Shown: positions 52,931-63,561 of the stretch, piece by piece
Position numbering within the stretch: the stretch's first letter is position 1
Layout: every line of letters starts with the position of its first letter
DNA from: Sepioteuthis lessoniana
Taxonomy: Eukaryota; Mollusca; Cephalopoda; Myopsida; Loliginidae
Assembly (NCBI GenBank): GCA_963585895.1
Contig: CAUZXS010005846.1
Coordinates: forward strand, 1 to 64,000
Direction: 5' to 3'
DNA: 64,000 nucleotides
The notes under the pieces: model-generated
Seen by the model: only the letters and a program-made list of their open reading frames with translations
The model's database searches: none
Told to the model about the DNA's origin: nothing
Translations under genes and position numbers: made by a program

Positions 52931-53612
52931 TCATCATTGACTACACAAAACAAGAATAACGTCAGCTCTCCCTCCATCCGTCTCTATCGTCCATTGCTCC
53001 CAGCATATCTTCCAAACTACATCCTGTGTCCGCACCTATCTGATGTAGATATTTTTTTGCTTGTCGGCCAACAATAGTACGTCCATGTGTAGGGGTCCAT
53101 CAAAGAACACCACTTATGAATTCGTCCTTGCTTTTCCAGCAGTGTCCGGTATGTCTTATTCGGATGGTTTAGGAGATAGGAGGTACTATTTACCAACCCC
53201 TCTGCTCGGGCAGGATATGACACAAAGTCAATTTTTAAGCGGAGTTTAACAGGTTTGAATTCAGAGTTTTCCTTCTCCTAGACTAGTTGCCTCACCAAGG
53301 CTGAAGAACCTAGTCCGTCCTACTATTTACCCATAGCTGGAGGGAGAATAAGGGGGTTCATACCTTTCCCAAGGGTATTTGACCGAAAGTGAACGTAATA
53401 GCGCGACTGGAGTACGAACTCGCGTACTACGATTCCGCAGTTCATCGCTTTAACCATTACACCACGAGGACACCCAAAGAAGATGGGAGGTAATTGGCCG
53501 TACAGCTAGTGTTAACTTCCTATGAGAATGTAACATTGAGTGTGTTTGTAAAGGATTACTTATCATAACAAACACATTTTTAAAATGTATTGCTCTCAGC
53601 ATTCTAATGACA
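52931..53612 (-). mobile_element. LINE-R 3' end, split by the mosaic SINE
   Basis: 52931-53185 includes the complement of VIRHTGHCWKSKDEFISGVL-like and TPTHGRTIVGRQAKKYLHQI sequence. It resumes after the SINE at 53494 (ATTGGCCGTACAGCTAGTGT), with the last recognisable block ATTGCTCTCAGCATTCTA at about 53590-53608. Confidence 0.75.
53186..53481 (-). mobile_element. mosaic SINE (head A + tail 2), young, with target duplication
   Basis: Same structure as 40771-41067. Flanks AGATAGGAGGTA (53174-53185) and AGATGGGAGGTA (53482-53493) are a 12-bp duplication with one mismatch, in LINE-R. Confidence 0.9.
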
Positions 53613-53666
53613 CGGCACGGTAAGACAGATACTTATCAATCAATTTTTTACATGTATCAGTAAAAG

Positions 53667-53905
53667 TTGGCGACCGAAGACGAGGGCGAATCGAAGGCTC
53701 TCTTTTCCTTAGCTAGTACATTCAGGTTTCGTGGAGGGCGCTACTTCTTTCCTTGGATAGCTTCATTTCACACTTGATCCGTACCTTATAAGGCTGACTG
53801 ATTAGCAAGGCGGAATCAACTACCATTGTTTTAGTCTTTGGTATTAGCTCCGGTCTCCCTAGCTATTAGCGAACACTCTACCTACTAGACCAATGGGCTA
53901 GTTGC
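53667..53905 (-). mobile_element. SINE-3, full length
   Basis: The minus-strand head ACTAGCCCATTGGTCTAGTA (A box TGGTCTAGTAGG) is a tRNA-like start. The B box is not clear. The body contains GGAAAGAAGTAGCGCCCTCC and the end CGCCCTCGTCTTCGGTCGCC. Confidence 0.8.
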
Positions 53906-53959
53906 CCAATTCCTTCCACTACGAACAGGAAGCAAAAAAATGTCATTTTCAACATGTAT

Positions 53960-54030
53960 ATTTAACGAACACCTCCACACGAGCAGGATGCGACACAAGG
54001 TCAGTTTTTCAGCGGAATTTAATTCTTTCA
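53960..54030 (-). mobile_element. SINE-2 tail fragment
   Basis: CACACGAGCAGGATGCGACA, CAAGGTCAGTTTTTCAGCGG, complement of tail 2. Confidence 0.6.
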
Positions 54031-54197
54031 TGCATGAGCAATTTGAATTTGAGATTAAAAAAAAACGTATCACCGTATCAAACTTATTGTTGTATACCTG
54101 TGTAAAGAAGAAACAACATTACGTGTTTATAAAAATACAAACTCCTTAATTTGAAACATCGAGATAGTTCTGTGTATGGGAGAGAGAGACAGATGAC

Positions 54198-54955
54198 TGC
54201 TATCATTGACACCATGATGGTGTCACGTGATGGCTCACGGAGACGAGGAGGTGGGAATGATACTCTCCCCCCGTTGAACTAAAATTATCTAGCAGTCAAA
54301 AAGTGACCCTTAGGAGAGAAAAGGGTCACACAGATGTTCGCACTTAAGTGACCTTGGGTCGCCGGACATCGGAAGGGGAAAGAGAAAATGAAGCCAAATG
54401 ATTGGTGGGGGGACCCCAAACGGAAGTGGGGTTCCCTTCCCCTCAACGGAAGTAAATACAAAAAAAGGTAGTTTTTGGACAAGTCTCGTGGCAGACGGAC
54501 GATAGCCATTTCACTCCGGGCTAAAGACAAAAGACTGAGACATGAGAGACCTGAGTCTCTCAAGCCAGCATTAAAAACAGTACCAAGTCTACTAGCCCGT
54601 GAAAGAAGAGAAATTCTCCAGTGGAACCCCGTCAAAAAAATAAGATAAGTAACTTTGGGACATTTTCCCTTTACACCCAAATTTTGTTTACCACTCTCTC
54701 TCAATTTGAAAAAGGATAAAAGCCAAGAAAAGACATTTATAATCATGGACTATCCTATTATATATTTTTGACACTTTGAACATATATATGTATATAACCG
54801 TAGTAAAGAACCTATGTATTTTCATTTTACCATGTGGTCTATGTTATTATTCCATGCTTTCCTTTCAGCTTCTATTCGCCTCACATTATCTTGCTTAGAA
54901 CTGTCCTATTAATTCCTAAAGTATCAAACGGGAAACCGGAGTTGCCGACCATAGC
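54198..54955. other. GC-richer block, possible LTR
   Basis: Starts TGCTATCATTGACACC and ends GACCATAGCA, a 6-bp inverted terminal match TGCTAT/ATAGCA, but no target duplication was found. Contains a perfect 9-bp hairpin GTGACCCTT...AAGGGTCAC at 54303-54329. LTR identity is a guess. Confidence 0.25.
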
Positions 54956-55564
54956 AATATTAATATTATTACAACTAAGACCTATAGGCCCGTATTCTTC
55001 AATTATCTAAGGGGAAGAAGTTTAGTGGCCTGGTGGGTGTGTGATAGTGTGAAATTTTGGACCCCTTTGCCAGCGGTGGCCAGTCTGGCCCTAAATTATT
55101 CTCTCACGTAATATGCCAGTTCTTATCTGCCTGAGAAAAGAACTCTGAACAGGACTTATTTCTGTAGGAGATCAAGTGCCAACCTGCCCCGTCTTCACAC
55201 GTGCGAAAATAAAGTCCCGTTTAGGGATTTTAGACAATTTACCGTCACAATGGACATACATATTTAGAGCCATAATTTTTTTTTTTTTACAAAAGAATTT
55301 ATACAGAACAGGTTCTTCGCAAGGGTCCCACCTGCACCCCACAACGAGCTGACGCGTTTACTCGCTTGCTGCTCTCCGAAATACAGACGACTATACTCGC
55401 TGGGGTCGAAAAACTTCTGCATTATATATTTTCTGGACACCACTCATTTTTTCCTTTTCGTTCAATTCACATGATTCTTTTCCAAAGTCCATTATTTAAC
55501 CTAAGACAAAAGTGCAATATCCTGTTTACGAAATCCACACTAACTTTGTGTCAAAGCTCAATAT
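54956..55564. other. nothing recognised
   Basis: Mixed composition, no supported frame or known repeat. Confidence 0.4.
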
Positions 55565-55684
55565 GTAATATTAATTTGAATAAACGAGGATAAAAGATCA
55601 TATCCTATAGTGTATTTTGCGGTCTCAACGGAAAGTAGAAACAAAATAAAAGAAAGTAAAAAGATTGTGAAAATACGTGGATGT
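55565..55684 (+). repeat. direct repeat, copy 1
   Basis: 120 bp starting GTAATATTAATTTGAATAAA and ending AAAATACGTGGATGT. Matches 56076-56195 with about 8 differences. 55685-55915 is unrecognised. Confidence 0.9.
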
Positions 55685-55912
55685 CATTTGCGTTTTAATA
55701 TCTTTATATGTAATCTCCAGAGAAAGTTTAAATGTTCATTGGCAGAAAATTCAAAGGATAACATCGTATCACCTTTTTGTAAGTTTATGTTTTAATGAGA
55801 TCTATTACTTCAACGTCAGTGGAACAATGAACGGGCCACATGGAGTAATATGCTGAAAAATAAACGTCACATTTCACCAGACTATCTACGTCAGCCTATG
55901 AACCTTTAAGCT

Positions 55913-55915
<3 letters not shown>

Positions 55916-55954
<39 letters not shown>

Positions 55955-56004
55955 TATATTGAAAGCTAAGATATATATGTGTATATATATACATGGCCAT
56001 CTAC

Positions 56005-56053
<49 letters not shown>
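55916..56053. repeat. (TA)n and (TG)n microsatellites
   Basis: TA at 55916-55960, TA at 56003-56029 passing into TG to 56053. Confidence 0.95.
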
Positions 56054-56075
56054 ATGGAGAGCTAATATATGGACA

Positions 56076-56195
56076 GTAATATTAATTTGAATAAACCAGG
56101 ATAAAAGATCATGTCCTATAGTGTATTTTGAGGTTTCAACGGAAAGCAGAAACAAAATAAAAGAAATTAAAAAGATGGAGAAAATACGTGGATGT
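56076..56195 (+). repeat. direct repeat, copy 2
   Basis: See copy 1 at 55565. This copy runs directly into a LINE-Z 3' end at 56196. Confidence 0.9.
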
Positions 56196-56440
56196 TGTCG
56201 GAGGACTATTAAAGCAGTGGAATATGGAAGTGCCGGGGATATCAATTAGAGTTAGTGCACTTGAAACAGCCCATAAAGGTCTGGAAAAGAGAATGAGGAA
56301 AATGAATATCAACGGAATACTAGCATTGTTAAAATTATCTTGAATACTTAGTAGAGTCCTGGAGAGCAGAAGAGAGTTGGTGTTACTCAGAATTCAGTGA
56401 AAACACACCAGCTGGTGAGAGAAACCCACAACGGGTAAAT
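56196..56440 (+). mobile_element. LINE-Z-like 3' end
   Basis: AGCAGTGGAATATGGAAGTG (VEYGS... ~ LWNMKV), GGTCTGGAAAAGAGAATGAG (GLEKRMRK), GAGTCCTGGAGAGCAGAAGA, ACTCAGAATTCAGTGAAAAC. Confidence 0.65.
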
Positions 56441-57392
56441 TAATACTCGTACGATTATTAAAAACAGCACATGTAGACAGACTTGAAGCTGAAAGAATCG
56501 CGTATGAAAATAGAAATATATTTAAAAAGAGGTAAAGAAACGAAGGAAAGAAAGCAGAAAATACCAAGAAAAAGATATTGAGACTGAAAAGAGGAAATAA
56601 GAAACAGATAAGAGATAGGAATACAGTTATTGTAGCGAATTTCCCAGAAAAGAAATTATGTAATCCAGAGAAACTTCCACGGAATATGTGCTGAAATAAA
56701 GGACACAATGAATTAAACATTGATAATTTCGTTATTATCTAAGTTTAGTTGAATCCTGTCTAGAGCCTCAATGGCTGGACACACAGTAATGAATAAACTC
56801 ACTGGAAGGCGATAATATTTGAGCCTTTACAGTTCAACATCGCAGCATGCAAGGAAAACGCTGTGGTTCAACGTATAAGAGTTTTATAAGGTGCGGTAGA
56901 GTTCACCTAATAGTGAGATACTGTGTATGATGCTAAATCGGAATGTCGGTAAAATGCTAAATGGCGTCATTGATTCCTGGAACCAAGCCTTTTTCCCGGT
57001 GCATTCCTTACAAATGAATCTCATGATATGATTAATATCGTTGAATGATAGAACCCTAATTACAGACATGCAAGTCGGAAGGGCGCGGTTACAGAAGGTT
57101 GCATCGAGAGTACTATTTATTTTTGGATGCAGAACAAAAGTGAAATAAAAGCCCATATGAATGGTGAAACTTGTTAAAGAGATTCATAGAGAGGGTGAAA
57201 GATAGAATAGAAAAAAAAAAAAAAGAAAGACCCTTGTTGCAATGCTCAGTATGTAGTGAAAGAGGTAAAACGAATAAGAGTGAATGAAAGTATGTGAAGA
57301 ATAAGTGAAATAATGGCGATAAAGAGAAGAGAATTGGTTATATTATTACATAAAGAGTGAAAAATATCCAGGAGGAAACCTACAAAAAATAA
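56441..57392. other. unrecognised
   Basis: A-rich on the plus strand. 56750-57180 is a little richer in GC; CCTTTTTCCCGGTGCATTCC at about 56988 faintly resembles 45118-45140. No gene supported. Confidence 0.35.
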
Positions 57393-57606
57393 AGGAAGTA
57401 GCGTAAGGGCTAAAGTGTTGGACTAGAGTTCATGGAAGCGGGATCAAACCCCAGTCGTAACATGTACGTTCACTTTTGAACTAATACACCTGGGAAAAGT
57501 ATGAAGCTCCTTATTCCCTAAGAAATCGCTACCTTTGTGTTATTCTTCCAGAATAGTTTTGGAATAAGATAACCCACGAAAGTTAATATGCTTTTAATAA
57601 AGCAAC
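57393..57606 (+). mobile_element. SINE-1, diverged
   Basis: GCGTAAGGGCTAAAGTGTTG, AAGCGGGATCAAACCCCAGT (B box region), ACTAATACACCTGGGAAAAG, eroded tail 1 (GATAACCCACGAAAGTTAAT). Confidence 0.7.
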
Positions 57607-57659
57607 CAACATAGAAAATGTAAATTGAGAGAGAGAAGAAGGAAAGAGGAGGGGATATT

Positions 57660-58405
57660 GGTTGTTTTGTATTACGATGTATCAACCCTTTTTGGGTCAT
57701 TTAACGCCGAATTAAGCTCTTTTCATAAATGTTTCAAACAATTCAGATTAGTATGTGTATAGTTTTTTGGTAAACACGGTTGAATGACAAAACAATTCTA
57801 TTTCAAACAATTCAGTTTAGCATTGGTTTACGGTTTATTTCTATTTAATCCATAACTAGGATCCTATCAGGTGCTACCTCTCCGAGCGAGAGTGGACATG
57901 GGAGCAATGCCTGTGAAGGGGTACGCTACCTTCGGAGGTGCCCGTGGTGTAATGGTTATCGTCTTAGGAAATGGACACGGCGACGCGAGTTCAAATCCTG
58001 GACGAGAATGATTGCATTTCCCATAGCACTAATACCATTGGGAAAGGTATGAATCCAATTAGTCTCCCTCCAGCTATGGGTAAATAGTAGGGCAGACTGA
58101 TTCTTCAGCCTTGGTAAGGCAACTAGTTTAGGAGAAGGAAAACTCTGAATTAAAACCTGTTAAACTCCGCTAAAAAATTGGCCTTGTGTCATATCCTGCC
58201 CGAGCGGAGGGGTTGGTAAATAAGGTACTCTACCTTCTCCAAAGCTACAGCGTTACTGAAGCTTTACTCTCAGATTGTTTAAAGTCATATGTATGGAGCC
58301 TCCGCATCAGATTGTTTCGTGTGATATCAAGGACACTCTTATGGTGGTCTTACTGCTCTGCAGAGATGCAGTCGGTTTATTCTATAGCCCCAGCCGACTG
58401 GGCTA
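57660..58405 (-). mobile_element. Rep-T, split by SINE-2
   Basis: Tail 1 complement at 57660-57715, tandem units (CAATTCTATTTCAAACAATT), body to 57933, then after the SINE the rest (GGTACTCTACCTTCTCCAAA, CAGAGATGCAGTCGGTTTAT, CAGCCGACTGGGCTATG). A second copy of the Rep-T start is at 58440-58512 (GTTGGTGTATTCTACAGCCT). Confidence 0.8.
57934..58223 (+). mobile_element. SINE-2, full length, inserted in Rep-T
   Basis: Head B GGAGGTGCCCGTGGTGTAAT with B box GCGAGTTCAAATCCTGG (full match to the consensus), centre, tail 2 GAGCGGAGGGGTTGGTAAAT. The 14-bp duplication is GGTACGCTACCTTC (57920-57933) and GGTACTCTACCTTC (58224-58237). Confidence 0.9.
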
Positions 58406-58512
58406 TGCAGTTTAGTGTCACAACTAGGGCACAATGAATTTAGATAAAATCACACTTCAGAGGGTGTAGAAATGCAGTTGGTGTATTCTACAGCCTCAGC
58501 CGACAGGGCAAA

Positions 58513-59479
58513 GAGTGAGGGGGAGGGAGAGGAAAATCATAAGGGCTTTAGAATGGGTAATAATGTAACATAGCCATTCGAAATATGTGAAACGTACATA
58601 GAATATTCATAACATATATACATATATATATATACATAGAACATAGGAATCCCGAAACACGAAAAACACGTAACGACTTCTTAGTTCGGGTACGAAACTT
58701 TTTATTACCTTCGAGTTAAAGGTATCGACATAAGGAAGAGAGATGCACAATCTTTCTATGCTAGCTTTTCCATCCCCCCCCTGCAAAACGTATAGCGCAC
58801 AAATTCGTCTGGCCTCAGCGAACCCCGAAAGTCGACCCTTCCCGTTCGCCGTCTAGTTCTCAACTCCACTGACTTTTTCAAATCCTCCGCGCGCATTTCC
58901 GGTGCATGATGTCATTCACATTCCCAAGGAATTTTTATTTGACATCTATGTCCGACACATCTTCCTCGCACGCACGTCAACACCTGTGCTCAAGTTTGTA
59001 CCTAACTAACCCATTTGCTGAGCCGAAAGGTTCTCAGCCTAAGGCAAGATATATAAAACGAAATCCCTCGTTCATTATATTACAATAAGCGGTAAATATA
59101 TTCTGCTAAAGATGTGCCAATGTTCTTTTTAAAAGACATTGTCTACATTAAAAACATTTTTTTTTTTTTTGTTAAGCGAATAGATGGTCACCATACATTG
59201 TCGCGAATAGATGGTCACCATACATTAAAAAAGTCTGCTTATTTTACTAGAACTAACGAAACGTGGTGAAAAATTTTGTTATCATGTGACACAAAAAGAA
59301 ATTTTCGCGTGATTTTACTGGAATGTAAGATGCCGAGCTAGTCAGATAATGTTGTATACCCACAATTTGCGCAACTCGATGAATGAACGAAACACACTTG
59401 TTTATAAAAATATATCTCTCATTTTATTCTACCAGAGGGCCCACAGTTGTTGTTAGTTGAGAGATAGAAGAAGAGACAT
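58513..59479. other. unrecognised; CpG-richer patch with TATA-like box
   Basis: 58780-58990 has many CpG (GCGCGCATTTCCGG at about 58890). TATATAAAACG lies at about 59048. A 24-bp block GCGAATAGATGGTCACCATA... is tandemly repeated (59176, 59203). No gene can be assigned. Confidence 0.3.
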
Positions 59480-60275
59480 ATAGTCAGAGAGAGGACTTCT
59501 TCCGGGGGTGCCAATGCTTGCACTCCCTTGCAAGCTCATCAGAGACGACCTGATCGGCTGCATATCCCACGCTTGACTGGGATTCTCTGCACTTTGTCTA
59601 AATATATTTTTACCCCACTTTCCTGCAAGAATTTCCAGAGGTGAGAAGCACTTGTGGGTTGTTTAGGTGTGACTTTTTGGTCAAGTCATCCCATAACAGT
59701 TCAACAGGATTTATGTCTGCTGACTGCACTTGCCAAGACATCGGTTGGAGGACGTGTTGTTCATCTTTACATTTAATATACCTCTGGCTGATTTTACTAT
59801 TGGGCTTTGGATCCCTGTCTTGCTTGAGTACAAATGATTGGACCACAAGCTACGGTCCATATGGAATCACTTGATGCTGCTGTTTGACGTGATAGCCGGT
59901 CTGATTCAATTGACCCTTCACCTGGCGCAAATCCCCGATATTGCAATTAACAAAAGCCCCTAAACAATGATAAAGCCTCTTTCATGCTTCAAGGCTGTTG
60001 TGATACAAGATAATGCAGCTCTTCTTCCATCTCTTCGCAGTACATACATTCTCTTCTGTGACCCAAAGATTTCGAACTTTGATTCGTATGGTACTGCTTG
60101 ATTGTCCAGTCTTTGTACGCCTCGACTCATCGGATACTTTAGGCATTGTTTTGAGTTCTCAGCAGAGGTTTCTTGACAGCAATTTTGTTTTATATATGCC
60201 AGCTTCATATAGTTTTCTCCTCAAAGTGGATTATGACACATTTTTCACAACATTGGTTCAGTTTTGGAGTGATTT
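59480..60275 (-). pseudogene. Tc1-family transposase pseudogene
   Basis: Broken minus-strand frames give, in order, TLRRKLYEAGIYKTKLLSR (end of the DNA-binding region), a catalytic-domain start with YESKFEIFGSQKRMYVLRR, SFVLKQDRDPKPNSKISQRY, WQVQSADINPVELLWDDL and a C-terminal end near 59610. These are the three DDE segments of Tc1/mariner transposases. The first catalytic Asp is Tyr here (codon at 60086-60088), while the second Asp and the Glu are kept. Several stops and frameshifts; inactive. Intact relatives cut and paste at TA. The element lies next to a (TA)n tract at 60284-60315, consistent with a TA target. Terminal repeats were not located. Confidence 0.75.
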
Positions 60276-60280
60276 TTGAA

Positions 60281-60373
60281 TAGTAGTGTATATATATATA
60301 TATATATATATATATGACTCATAAGAAGACTTAAAAAGTTGAAAGAAAAAATAGGCAGACATAAAGTGTCTGT

Positions 60374-60432
<59 letters not shown>

Positions 60433-60544
60433 CCTGTTCTATACACTTATACTGTATTATAGATTTACAAGTATATAATTAAAGATATCAATCACATTAA
60501 ACCATCAATATAAAATATATATATATATATGTATATATATATAT
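60281..60544. repeat. three (TA)n tracts
   Basis: TA at 60284-60315, 60374-60430 and 60513-60544, separated by short unique DNA. 60545-60739 includes a T/GTT-rich stretch and is otherwise unrecognised. Confidence 0.9.
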
Positions 60545-60739
60545 GGGGAGGGGGCTTTGTATACATATAATAGGATATATTTGAGGTAGCAGCATTTCTC
60601 ATGTTTCGAAAAGAACAAGACACATTTCTTTAAAATGATATTTGATTTTTTTTTTTGTTTTTCAAGTTTTGTTGTTGTTGTTGTTTTTTGTTTTTTTTAA
60701 TTTGATTCAATTAACTCAAAAATTTCCATGTGGAATCCT

Positions 60740-60965
60740 CCATTGCTTAGAAGCTAACGTGAAGTCTTTGACATCGTAGTAGACGAGTTCAAACTCCAGT
60801 AACACAATTACATTCACTTTTGTACTAATACCCTTGGGGAACGGTATGAACTTTCTTACCCGATCAGCTCTGGGTTCCATAGTAATACAACTGATCTAAA
60901 AGAATTGATTCGGCATTAAATAACCTACGAAAGTTAATATGCCATTAAACAAAATACACCAACCC
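60740..60965 (+). mobile_element. SINE-1, diverged
   Basis: ATCGTAGTAGACGAGTTCAA, CTAATACCCTTGGGGAACGG, CGGCATTAAATAACCTACGA, GTTAATATGCCATTAAACAA. Confidence 0.75.
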
Positions 60966-60967
60966 AG

Positions 60968-61212
60968 GTCTAACCATCAAGCCAACAATCCCAGGTCGAG
61001 TTCTACCAAAAACTTCAAAAATAGTACTTGATGCGATCTTACTTAACACTCAGCATTATAGTATCAAGAGTAATGCCTTATTAAAGCATTATAGTATCAA
61101 GAGTAAAGTGAAGTAATCCAGGGAAAGGAGTAACGCCCTCCTCTACACTTAGGTGTAGTAGCTACTGAAAAGGGAGCCTTCGGTTCACCCTCGACTACAG
61201 TCGTTAACTTTA
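60968..61212 (+). mobile_element. SINE-3 with an internal duplication
   Basis: Head remnant GCCAACAATCCCAGGTCGAG; AGCATTATAGTATCAAGAGT occurs at about 61051 and 61085; the end is GGTTCACCCTCGACTACAGT. Confidence 0.75.
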
Positions 61213-61317
61213 CTATAGTTTAATACATGTTTCCAAAATAATCAAATAAGAATATGAAGTAATAACGATTCAGAGACTGCTAAAGTTTTCAGCTTGTCTG
61301 TGTTTTAGATGTGCGTG

Positions 61318-61394
61318 AGCGCGCGCGCGCGTGTGTGTGTGTGTTCATATATGCGTTATCCTTGGTAGTTTGGGCTAGACGCATAAAAGAAATT

Positions 61395-61445
<51 letters not shown>
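61318..61445. repeat. (GC)n(GT)n and (TA)n microsatellites
   Basis: GCGCGCGCGCGC then GTGT at 61318-61343, and TA at 61397-61445. 61446-61987 holds nothing recognised. Confidence 0.9.
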
Positions 61446-61448
<3 letters not shown>

Positions 61449-61987
61449 CCACGAGATACAGTGTACATACACAATAGACGGCCAATCCAAAAAATACCCT
61501 GATTCAAAGATTGAAGCCCAAATGCGTACTACCCTGCTTGGGTGAAAAGGTAATTTCTGCTTTTCAACGACGAAAAAACAATTAGCTCTGATCATACTTT
61601 GATTTCAATTTTATAGTCACCATTCACATTTTTTCTAACGCACTTAATTTTTTACTTTTGCTCTGACAATTCAAAAATACACTTTTGATAACTACAATAT
61701 TTGCAAAAAGCATTAGGAAATCCTGAATTTCCGTTACAAGAAGTTGACCATTCAACCGAATGGGATGAGAATACTAGGCTATCGACCGTGATCGCAAGAA
61801 TAAATAATCAGCGTTCAAGTACATTTTGCGATATGTCAAATGCCTTCCTACAGTACTGGAAGAACTCGAGTTGAAATTACAGTCACAGAAAACGATTTTA
61901 CTTCCTTGCGAAGCTGATTTTTGCCTTGTACTGTTTCGATCAAATCCTGCAACCGATACCACTTGCTTTAAAAGAATCTACATAACG

Positions 61988-62224
61988 TTGGTTTGATTTG
62001 TTTCTTTACTTAATAGTAAATCAAATTTTGTGTGCTATTTAATGCTAAAATTACCATTGTAGAACAACAATCATACGGTTTAACCCATATCTAGGGCTAT
62101 GGACGAGTTCATTCCTTTCCCGAATGTATTTATTCGAAAATGAATTTAATACCGCGAGTAGAGATCGAACTCGTTTATATGATGTTTCATTTCAGCAAGT
62201 TAGCCAATGCACCACAGGGATTTC
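61988..62224 (-). mobile_element. SINE-1, diverged
   Basis: GTTTCTTTACTTAATAGTAA (tail 1 side), CATTCCTTTCCCGAATGTAT, TAGAGATCGAACTCGTTTAT, CCAATGCACCACAGGGAT. Confidence 0.7.
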
Positions 62225-62588
62225 TTAGCTGGATTCGTTTAGAACGATACAAAAAAATAAAGATTACAACTGTAGGTTTTCTTTTGATGACTACCATGCT
62301 TTACTAATACTTGTTGTGATACTCTGTGTAGTTTACCTGGATGATCGAAGAAAAGGGGAGATTACTGCTTTGGTTTTATCGATTAAACCTTCACGAAATA
62401 TTTTCGTCTCGTCATTTACCGTCTTTTATTTTCTAATAAGCGTTTTCTTTTACCTGTGTCATAATCTTATAAATCCATAAAATCGAGAATGTTTTAATAT
62501 TGAATTAAAAAAGATGTTGTCATTCACTTACTTATGCTTTGAAATGCTTTTGGCCAAGAGATAAATTGAACAGACTAACACATACGTA

Positions 62589-62629
<41 letters not shown>

Positions 62630-63136
62630 ATTGTGTCTTTTTCTGTATGAAGTGTGGGTCTGTGTGTCTGTGTGTGCCTTGATGTGCGTGTGTTGAATAA
62701 TTACTTAAAAGTGTGTCCGCTGAATAAATTCTTCTCTTCAATTCAAAGGACATGCTGTGAATAGGAAACTAAAATGCAAGAAGATAGACTTAATGATAAA
62801 TATCTCGCGCCAAAATGGCCATGAATTATGTGATTCAGGTAGGCCTTCATGTGATTAGGGTTGGGTAGTTTTCGGTATTGGTTCCATAGAAGATGCAAAT
62901 TGTAACGTTTTCGGATTTTGAAAAGCGACGGGGAGATGGATGAAAATTGCTTTGTAAAATTCGTCACAAAAAGATGAGGACGACAAATTGAATAAAAGAA
63001 AATATGTAGCGAGAGATTGATGGTGGTGCGGATGGAGGTTGAAGAAGGCGGAAAAAAAGATGTGATGGAGAGTGATGGGGTGGGGACGAAATCGGCTGAT
63101 AGGAGAAATAGAAAGAAATAGGGAAAATCAGCTGTA
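62225..63136. other. unrecognised, with (GT)n at 62592-62627
   Basis: The GT tract is followed by GTGTGTC variants to about 62690. Nothing else supported. Confidence 0.5.
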
Positions 63137-63219
63137 AAGAAGAAGAAGAAGAAGAAGAAGAAGAAGAAGAAGAAGAAGAAGAAGAAGAAGAAGAAGAAGA
63201 AGAAGAAGAAGAAGAAGAC
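63137..63219. repeat. (AAG)n microsatellite
   Basis: About 83 bp of GAA units. The next 340 bp (63220-63560) is strongly purine-biased on the plus strand, with (GAAA)n at 63363-63390, and has no credible frame. Confidence 0.95.
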
Positions 63220-63561
63220 AGAGAATTAATTAATTATGTTAAATATCATGAAAGAAAGAAAGAGCGTATGGGTAAAGAAGAAAGTCAGTGTTTTACATTA
63301 TGAAAGAAAAAAGGGAATGGAAAGAAGAAAAAGAAGAACAAAAAAGAATGTGATCAATGTGAAAGAAAGAAAGAAAGAAAGAAAGAAAGAACATAAATTG
63401 ATTGTAAAGAAGGTATTCATAGAGTTTGAGATCATAAAAAAGGGAAAAGAAAAAAAAAGACAGAAATAAAAACGGAAAATGAACTAAAAAATTAAACAAA
63501 AATGGAAAAAAGAAACAAAAAAGAAATTGTTGAGCTGTAAAGTATTATTTTAGAAAGAAAG

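Noticed and set aside
54198..54955. Confident LTR call
   Set aside because: Only a 6-bp terminal match and no target duplication; kept as an unclassified block.
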